From positions 1 to 5,758 of the forward strand of contig CALCSS010000164.1 of NCBI GenBank assembly GCA_937893835.1: a stretch of DNA of 5,758 nucleotides, given 5' to 3'. The stretch's first letter is position 1. The number at the start of each line of letters is the position of its first letter. Below, in pieces: positions 1 to 4,596 of the stretch. Under the pieces are notes generated by a model, which saw nothing but the letters and a program-made list of their open reading frames with translations, made no database searches and was not told the origin of the DNA. This stretch comes from an uncultured Fidelibacterota bacterium (lineage in GTDB: Bacteria; Fidelibacterota; Marinisomatia; Marinisomatales; UBA1611). Position numbers and translations under genes: made by a program.

Positions 1-1773
1 ATTTGAACCTATTTCCTCTAAATAGACATTCGCTCCCAATTCAATACCCTTACCTTTCACCATCTCTCGATTGACCGATGTAACAGGAATGGTATAGATA
101 AAATCGATCATGTCCCTGTATTCATTAAGGAACATATTTCCAAAGAATGAGATATCCTTCTTCTGATACTTTATCCCTGCCTCAAGACTGGTCAATGACT
201 CAGGCCTCAAATTGGGATTTCCCTGGAGCAAAAGGCCATAACTACTTTCGTATTCCAAGAATAATTCTGATATGGATGGCGCTCTGAATCCATTATTATA
301 TGATGCATATGTAGTCAAACCAGGATCTATATCATAAAAGAGACTTATCTTTGGAGATAAGGCCTCAAATTTCTTTACACTATATCCCTCACCTCCTGTC
401 ACATCGCGAGAGTCAAAGCGAATACCTATGTCCAATACCAGGCTACTCCATAACCTCTTCCTGTATTGTACAAATCCGGCCGTGGTACGTTGTTCAGGTT
501 GATCATAGATATTTCTAAGGACATTTGAACTTGATTGGTCCAATGATATCTCTGAACCGAACGTGATATTGTCACCATTATTAAAAAATCTTTGTAACTG
601 ACCTCTCACCATATAACTGTGGTCTCTATAGTTTGTCTTATCACGAGATTCATCAACAGGAGTATCATCACGATCTCTGTAATCCGTTTTAAAATGATTT
701 GTTGCCAATGATAGTGAGAAAAGATATTCATTTATCATGCGCTTATAATATAGCTGTAGATAATTACTCAATCGATAAGACTCTCTGTATGAAACAAGAT
801 CAGGGTTATCAGGATAGACAAAACCAGGTTGTCCATTAAAACTATTACACACTATATATGATAATTGCATCTTTTGATCTTTCGGTAAGGATCTATTTAT
901 TTTCATTGAAAATCGAGTCTGTTCATAGCCAGAATTGAATCTATGCCCATTGGAATTGGCATGCCCCAAAGATCCAATGATATTTGTCTTTTGAGTGTCA
1001 CCTGTATATGCCAATGAAAAAGATCTCGAACCATAACTACCAAAACGTATCTCAGGAACCCATTGATCTAGACCATTACCTGATCGAGTGACAATGTTGA
1101 TAACGCCACCCATTGAATTATGACCATATACAGAGGATGCAGGACCCCGGACAACCTCAATATGTTTTACAGTCTCAAATGGAATCGCGTTCCAATCAGA
1201 GGAACCGGAATTAGGTATGGAAATAGGAAATCCATCGAGCAACAATAAAACACGATTATTATATCCACCAGGCTTGAAATCAGAAGACCCTCTTATGGAG
1301 ACATTTACGTTTCGTCCATAGTCATGTGCGCTTTGAACCTCTATTCCATGCAGGTTACCTAAGAGAGTACCAAGGGTCTCTTGATCTGTGTTCATGATCT
1401 TGTCCGATGAAACAATTTCTGTGACCTCAGGAGAATGTTTAGATGGAATCAAGCCCATGACATTGACCGCCTTCCACTGTAGTGGTTCTTTTTCAAGAGA
1501 TATCTTCAAGGCCTGATCACTGGCACCATATGATAGACTTATGGAAAATATCTTGTATCCGATCAATGAGAATGAAATGCTTTGATCTCCAGCATTTATG
1601 TCATTCAATTGAAATTTCCCTTGGTTGTTGGTCGTTGTACCTATTTCTGACCCAATAATGGTAACATTTACATTCCCTAGCGGTTGATCGGTCTCTGAAT
1701 CAAATACATTTCCGGATACAGAATATCCTGATAGATCAGACAAAAGAATTACTAGAAAGAATAGACGGGACAT
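1..1773 (-). CDS. TonB-dependent outer-membrane receptor, C-terminus cut by window edge
   Basis: The frame is open from an ATG at 1771-1773 to base 1, giving 591 residues with no stop, so the 3' end lies outside the window. Residues 1-12 form a short hydrophobic signal (LFFLVILLS). About 18-95 is a carboxypeptidase-regulatory-like beta domain, and WKAVNVMG (100-107) sits where a TonB box is expected. The plug spans about 115-232, with the IRGSS and LLLLDGFPI segments and the plug-end signature RGPASSVYG...GGVINIVTR (209-230). Beta-barrel strands follow, including FRAP (496-499) and GNPNLRPES (518-526). By comparison with BtuB about 110 residues are missing, for a total near 700. The protein should import a scarce ligand such as a siderophore, heme or cobalamin using TonB energy. 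The ligand cannot be read from the sequence; FRAP and NPNL boxes occur in heme receptors but also in others. It follows the TetR gene by 24 bases, probably in one operon. No Shine-Dalgarno sequence is visible. Confidence 0.93.
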   Translation of the reverse strand, partial: MSRLFFLVILLSDLSGYSVSGNVFDSETDQPLGNVNVTIIGSEIGTTTNNQGKFQLNDINAGDQSISFSLIGYKIFSISLSYGASDQALKISLEKEPLQWKAVNVMGLIPSKHSPEVTEIVSSDKIMNTDQETLGTLLGNLHGIEVQSAHDYGRNVNVSIRGSSDFKPGGYNNRVLLLLDGFPISIPNSGSSDWNAIPFETVKHIEVVRGPASSVYGHNSMGGVINIVTRSGNGLDQWVPEIRFGSYGSRSFSLAYTGDTQKTNIIGSLGHANSNGHRFNSGYEQTRFSMKINRSLPKDQKMQLSYIVCNSFNGQPGFVYPDNPDLVSYRESYRLSNYLQLYYKRMINEYLFSLSLATNHFKTDYRDRDDTPVDESRDKTNYRDHSYMVRGQLQRFFNNGDNITFGSEISLDQSSSNVLRNIYDQPEQRTTAGFVQYRKRLWSSLVLDIGIRFDSRDVTGGEGYSVKKFEALSPKISLFYDIDPGLTTYASYNNGFRAPSISELFLEYESSYGLLLQGNPNLRPESLTSLEAGIKYQKKDISFFGNMFLNEYRDMIDFIYTIPVTSVNREMVKGKGIELGANVYLEEIGSN

Positions 1774-1797
1774 ATGATTATAAAAGAAATTATTTGA

Positions 1798-2394
1798 TTA
1801 ATTATTCAAATTTGGATCAGTGATCAATTTGTTCAACAGGCTCTCGACATCTTTGTCAGTAACAGGTTCGTTTCTATCTCCCATGAATACCAGTCCCATG
1901 AAAAGACCGCCTAGGGCCTTGAACATTAGTTGAGGGTCAACCTTCGGGAACTCTCCTTTTTTAACACCATCCTCAAGTAATCCTTGGATAACAGCATACA
2001 GTCGATGTTGATAGTCCTTCCAAGGCTGGTCATCTAACTTAATCGCCTTTGGCACATTGAAAAGAAATTCAAACAAACCTGGGCGATTCTGGGCATTCTC
2101 TGCTATTTTTATAAGGACATTCACGAATGTCTTTCGTGGGGATTCCTGTTCCGCTATGACAGGTTCAAGTGACTCCCATATGTTTTGCCATCCATCCTCT
2201 AAAATTGCTGAAAAGACCTCTTCTTTTGATTTGAAATAATAGTATAGTGTTGCCTTGCCAAAGCCAGATGCGTTTGCTATCTCATCCATGGTAGCGCCAT
2301 CCAAACCCTTTGACTTGAAGACACTCAGCGCACCTTCAAGAATACGATTTTGACGCATTTTTCTTTCTTCTAGTTGTCGTTCCGAAATTGACAT
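1798..2394 (-). CDS. TetR/AcrR-family transcriptional regulator
   Basis: This is a 198-residue one-domain-plus-ligand-domain repressor of normal TetR length. Residues 12-60 form the DNA-binding domain, with ILEGALSVFKSKGLDGATMDEIANASG followed by the recognition-helix signature GKATLYYYFKSKEEVF (46-61) typical of the family. Residues about 65-198 are helical and should hold the effector pocket and dimer interface, including the common EDGVKKGEFPKVDP segment (141-154). The frame stays open upstream to 2451, but I chose the ATG at 2392-2394. The extra 19 residues are basic and unlike the family, and a promoter-like pair at 2423-2451 would leave the longer start untranscribed. It lies 24 bases upstream of the TonB-dependent receptor gene and diverges from the ferritin gene, so the receptor, itself and perhaps the ferritin are the natural targets. 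The effector is unknown. Confidence 0.93.
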   Translation of the reverse strand: MSISERQLEERKMRQNRILEGALSVFKSKGLDGATMDEIANASGFGKATLYYYFKSKEEVFSAILEDGWQNIWESLEPVIAEQESPRKTFVNVLIKIAENAQNRPGLFEFLFNVPKAIKLDDQPWKDYQHRLYAVIQGLLEDGVKKGEFPKVDPQLMFKALGGLFMGLVFMGDRNEPVTDKDVESLLNKLITDPNLNN

Positions 2395-2405
2395 AATTAA
2401 ATATG

Positions 2406-2423
2406 TTCGAATCCTAAGTCGAA
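2406..2423. promoter_or_regulatory. Candidate TetR operator (TTCGA-N8-TCGAA)
   Basis: A perfect 5-base inverted repeat, TTCGA at 2406-2410 and TCGAA at 2419-2423, is separated by 8 bases. It lies between the proposed -10 box and the start codon of the TetR gene, at the expected transcription start. TetR-family regulators commonly bind palindromes of about this span and repress themselves, so autoregulation is a reasonable inference. The arms are short and a chance match cannot be excluded. Confidence 0.35.
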
Positions 2424-2451
2424 ATTTAAAACGATAGTAAATATTTTTCAA
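2423..2451 (-). promoter_or_regulatory. Candidate promoter of the tetR-receptor operon
   Basis: On the minus strand TTGAAA (2451-2446, five of six matches to the -35 consensus) is followed after 17 bases by TAAATT (2428-2423, four of six to -10). The same -10 segment reads TAAATTTC, one base off the Bacteroidetes TAnnTTTG element. Transcription would begin near 2416 and give a leader of roughly 20 bases before the ATG at 2394, which supports that start. Confidence 0.4.
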
Positions 2452-2470
2452 AATGAATAATGAGAAATTA

Positions 2471-2519
2471 TTTTATCTATTAAATTTGTTGTGGGGTTTT
2501 ATGAAATTAGTAGATAGAA
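2471..2519. repeat. Long imperfect inverted repeat upstream of the ferritin gene
   Basis: The arms 2471-2487 and 2504-2519 pair over 16 positions (14 Watson-Crick and 2 G-T, the latter at 2473/2517 and 2480/2510) with one bulged A at 2484. They enclose a 16-base loop containing GTGGGG. The left arm overlaps the TAnnTTTG promoter element at 2481-2488. It could be a dyad operator for a regulator or, if transcription begins further upstream, an RNA hairpin in the leader that hides the ferritin start region. It is AT-rich, which raises the chance of accidental pairing, but the arm length is notable. Confidence 0.5.
2481..2488 (+). promoter_or_regulatory. Candidate Bacteroidetes-type -7 element for the ferritin gene
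   Basis: TAAATTTG matches the Bacteroidetes consensus TAnnTTTG exactly and lies 64 bases upstream of the ferritin ATG. No convincing -33 TTTG or TTG partner is visible about 20 bases further up, so this is a half-supported promoter. It sits inside the left arm of the inverted repeat 2471-2519, so a protein bound to that dyad would block it. Confidence 0.35.
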
Positions 2520-2560
2520 TCATCATTAGTAAAAATATGGGAATGAGATCAAATGGATAA
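2501..2560 (+). other. Possible 19-codon leader ORF overlapping the ferritin start
   Basis: ATG at 2501-2503 opens a frame of 19 codons (MKLVDRIIISKNMGMRSNG) ending in TAA at 2558-2560, so it overlaps the ferritin start codon at 2553 by eight bases in another frame. GTGGGG lies just upstream, at 2491-2496, and is a better ribosome-binding candidate than anything before the ferritin ATG itself. It could couple translation of the ferritin gene to the leader. The ORF is short enough to arise by chance, and nothing in the peptide is recognisable. Confidence 0.25.
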
Positions 2561-2978
2561 TAAAAAGGTTCTAGATTCATTGAATCAAGTATTGGAACAT
2601 GAGCTGGCCGGTGTTGTTAAATACACTCACTATGCGTTTATGGTACAAGGGCCCTATCGTCTGTCAGTGGTGCAATGGCTAAGACAACAGGCACAAGAAT
2701 CATTGGCCCATGCAGAGGCAGTTGGTGAACATATTACAAGTTTGGGTGAACACCCTACTCTAAAGATAGGTGACCTACTTGAGACTCATAAGCACACGAC
2801 AGAAGATATCTTAAATGAATGCCTCCAACATGAGAGAGAAGCGGTCAAGGCCTATTATGAATTATTGAAGAATGTTGAAGGTGGTTCCATAATGTTGGAA
2901 GAATTTGCTAGAACTCAGATAGCTGCTGAAGAAATGCATGAGGCTGAAGTTAAAAAAATGTTGCGGGATAATTTCTAA
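2553..2978 (+). CDS. Bacterioferritin-like di-iron protein (ferritin-like domain)
   Basis: The 141-residue product is a four-helix ferritin-fold protein of the bacterioferritin-related group, somewhat shorter than classical Bfr (about 158). Visible candidate di-iron ligands are E17 in helix A (HELAG), E49 and H53 in helix B (ESLAHAE), E94 in helix C (QHEREA), and E126xxH129 in helix D (EEMHEAE). The expected role is cytoplasmic iron oxidation and storage or protection against iron-driven oxidative damage. In classical Bfr the helix-B ligands are spaced ExxH and the next residue after that glutamate is the heme-binding Met. Here the spacing is ExxxH and no equivalent Met is present, so heme binding is doubtful. 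I recall the ES-x-x-HA form as normal for this subfamily. The start is the first ATG after an in-frame stop at 2544-2546, with only a weak GGGA upstream. It diverges from the TetR-receptor operon. Confidence 0.88.
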   Translation: MDNKKVLDSLNQVLEHELAGVVKYTHYAFMVQGPYRLSVVQWLRQQAQESLAHAEAVGEHITSLGEHPTLKIGDLLETHKHTTEDILNECLQHEREAVKAYYELLKNVEGGSIMLEEFARTQIAAEEMHEAEVKKMLRDNF

Positions 2979-2998
2979 ATTTCCTATCAAGTTAGTAA

Positions 2999-3421
2999 TC
3001 AATTCTTAATCAAATCATCATAAATGTGCATAACTCTATCAATAGAAAAAACCTCTTTAAAACCATATCCTATGAGGATTGATTCTATTTGCATTGATAG
3101 GCCCGATTGATAGTAATCAGCTAGATAATCCAGTCTCTTTACGTTCATATGATCTGATTGAACATCACTGATTCTTCTCAGGGCATTATTTACTGGAATC
3201 AATTCAACATTTGTTTGAAGAATAGGTGCATTTTTAAAATCAAAAAACGCTTTCATTTTATCACCTTCTTCTCCTATCATTATGTGTAATTGATGATGAT
3301 ACTCGCTCAAGAATGTAAATGCTAATACCTTTTGGTTGAAGACTTCTCTTTCATTTGTCTCGTTACCAGAGTTGCAAGATAGAATCAGAATAAGAATAAT
3401 GAATGTAATTGGCTTTTTCAT
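2999..3421 (-). CDS. Small predicted lipoprotein of unknown function
   Basis: The 140-residue product begins with a lysine pair, a hydrophobic core (about residues 5-14) and ILSC with Cys16, which fits a signal peptidase II lipobox. The residue after Cys is Asn, not Asp, so nothing argues for inner-membrane retention, and outer-membrane anchoring is plausible. The mature part is mixed alpha-helical and hydrophilic, with no domain that I recognise. A histidine-rich stretch, EYHHQLHIM (H42, H43, H46), might bind metal, which would fit the iron-related neighbours, but this is speculation. The start ATG at 3419-3421 has no Shine-Dalgarno sequence. The gene converges on the ferritin gene with 20 bases between the stops and diverges from hemH across a 183-base region. 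The signal sequence supports a real gene; no function is proposed. Confidence 0.8.
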   Translation of the reverse strand: MKKPITFIILILILSCNSGNETNEREVFNQKVLAFTFLSEYHHQLHIMIGEEGDKMKAFFDFKNAPILQTNVELIPVNNALRRISDVQSDHMNVKRLDYLADYYQSGLSMQIESILIGYGFKEVFSIDRVMHIYDDLIKN

Positions 3422-3449
3422 TTAAACGCTTATTAATTAAAAATATTTT

Positions 3450-3474
3450 ACTATTGAGACTTGTTCTCAGTATT
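3450..3474. repeat. Inverted repeat upstream of the lipoprotein gene
   Basis: Arms 3450-3459 (ACTATTGAGA) and 3465-3474 (TCTCAGTATT) pair at eight of ten positions, with a perfect TGAGA/TCTCA core around a 5-base spacer. It lies about 30-50 bases before the lipoprotein start, where a regulator would act. No known regulator site is recognised. A direct ATTAATA repeat (3472-3478 and 3481-3487) abuts it. Confidence 0.4.
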
Positions 3475-3527
3475 AATAGCATTAATAATTTCGTAATCTA
3501 TCAAGTAAGTAATTTGGACTTATTGCT

Positions 3528-3554
3528 AAATATGTAAATGCATATTTTGATAAT
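3528..3554. promoter_or_regulatory. Candidate operator: perfect dyad plus Fur-like half-site before hemH
   Basis: AAATATG (3528-3534) and CATATTT (3541-3547) form a perfect 7-base inverted repeat with a 6-base spacer. It is followed immediately by TGATAAT (3548-3554), which is identical to one half of the Fur-box core. The second Fur half (ATTATCA) is not matched, so this is not a full Fur box. The position, about 50-77 bases upstream of hemH in the region shared with the lipoprotein gene, suits transcriptional control. The bases are nearly all A and T, so chance dyads are likely. Confidence 0.3.
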
Positions 3555-3571
3555 ATATTTTCTTGATATTC

Positions 3572-3588
3572 TTTGCTTCATAAGCAAA
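3572..3588 (+). repeat. Short hairpin in the hemH leader
   Basis: TTTGCTT (3572-3578) and AAGCAAA (3582-3588) are exact reverse complements around a 3-base CAT loop, ending 16 bases before the hemH ATG. It is followed by A-rich rather than T-rich sequence, so it is not a terminator for hemH-strand transcription. Read on the minus strand it is followed by AT-rich sequence but no T run. It could be a leader hairpin or a protein site; the stem is weak. Confidence 0.35.
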
Positions 3589-3604
3589 AATAAAAATCCT
3601 TAAA

Positions 3605-4591
3605 ATGAAAGACGAATACAGTAATAAAAATATTGGTGTGATCATCACCAATTTGGGAACGCCTGACTCTCCTACTAAAAAGGATCTAAAAAAATACTTG
3701 AACCAGTTTCTAATGGATAGACGGGTCATCGATCTGCCTAGGATACTTTGGATTCCAATCTTAAAATGTATCATCTTAAATATCAGGCCAAGAAGATCAG
3801 CTAAACTTTATAGATCCATCTGGACCAAAGAGGGTTCTCCTCTAATGGTATTTTCAAAAAATATTGTAAATAGATTATCAAATGATCTCGATGAAAATAT
3901 GACCATTATCCTTGGCATGCGATATGGATCACCATCAATCCAAGATGCGATGGATACCTTAAAAAAGAAGAATATTTCAAAGATCTTGGTCTTACCTCTA
4001 TATCCTCAAGCAGGGTCACCTACCACATCGAGTACATTTGATGTTATCAGTGGTCATACAAATAATATCAACTGGATGCCAAACTTGAGATTTATCTCAG
4101 GGTATCACGATCATGATAAATACATAATGGCCTTGGTAGAGAGTATCGATCAAAGTTTTAAGAAAAATGGTACACCAGACCTACTGCTATTCAGTTTCCA
4201 TGGCATGCCACAAAGGTATTTGGAAAAAGGAGACCCATACTATTGTTTTTGTCAAAAGACCGCACGACTTACTGCGAAACAATTGAATCTTGAAGAAGGA
4301 GAGTTCAAAGTTGCATTTCAGTCCAGATTTGGAACAGAGAAATGGCTAGAGCCCTATGTTGATAGATTATTGGTCAATGGGGCAAAAAATGGTCTGAGGC
4401 ACGTCCAGGTCATCTCACCAGGGTTTAGCGTGGACTGCCTAGAGACATTGGAGGAGATCAGTATTCAATACAGAGAGTTATTCTTGAACAATGGTGGAGA
4501 AAAGTTCGAGTACATTCCCTGCCTGAATGATAGTGATACTCATATCGACCTAATCAAAACAATAATTGATGAGAATATACAAAACTGGTGA
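3605..4591 (+). CDS. hemH: Ferrochelatase
   Basis: HemH inserts ferrous iron into protoporphyrin IX (or the coproporphyrin equivalent), the last step of protoheme synthesis. The 328-residue product has the usual bacterial length (about 310-345). Family landmarks appear in order: NLGTPDSPT (16-24), the GSPL loop (77-80), LPLYPQAGSPTTSSTFD (130-146), the catalytic-histidine block SFHGMPQRY with H199, FQSRFGTEKWLEP (238-250), and SPGFSVDCLETLEEI with the catalytic glutamate E280. The wording of the His and Glu blocks is close to the proteobacterial protein. Four cysteines, C214, C216, C278 and C306, sit where some microbial ferrochelatases carry an internal [2Fe-2S] cluster. The start is the first ATG after an in-frame stop, and no Shine-Dalgarno sequence precedes it. 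The gene diverges from the lipoprotein gene and its stop is 5 bases from that of the convergent oxidoreductase. Confidence 0.97.
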   Translation: MKDEYSNKNIGVIITNLGTPDSPTKKDLKKYLNQFLMDRRVIDLPRILWIPILKCIILNIRPRRSAKLYRSIWTKEGSPLMVFSKNIVNRLSNDLDENMTIILGMRYGSPSIQDAMDTLKKKNISKILVLPLYPQAGSPTTSSTFDVISGHTNNINWMPNLRFISGYHDHDKYIMALVESIDQSFKKNGTPDLLLFSFHGMPQRYLEKGDPYYCFCQKTARLTAKQLNLEEGEFKVAFQSRFGTEKWLEPYVDRLLVNGAKNGLRHVQVISPGFSVDCLETLEEISIQYRELFLNNGGEKFEYIPCLNDSDTHIDLIKTIIDENIQNW

Positions 4592-4596
4592 CCAGA

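Noticed and set aside
1774..1800. Possible TetR-receptor fusion by stop-codon readthrough, since both genes share one frame separated by a TAA and eight sense codons
   Set aside because: The receptor has its own ATG and signal peptide, which would fail inside a fusion; the shared frame is a one-in-three coincidence.
2057..2239. 60-codon plus-strand ORF inside tetR
   Set aside because: It is a shadow frame opposite a well-supported TetR coding sequence.
2395..2451. A 19-residue N-terminal extension of the TetR protein from an upstream in-frame start at 2451
   Set aside because: The extension is basic and unlike TetR proteins, overlaps the proposed promoter and operator, and the ATG at 2394 gives the usual family N-terminus.
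2979..2998. Bidirectional terminator between the ferritin and lipoprotein genes
   Set aside because: The 20-base gap contains no inverted repeat or T run.
3526..3774. 82-codon minus-strand ORF across the hemH start
   Set aside because: It is antisense to the hemH N-terminus and its promoter region, has low-complexity hydrophobic content and no recognisable features.
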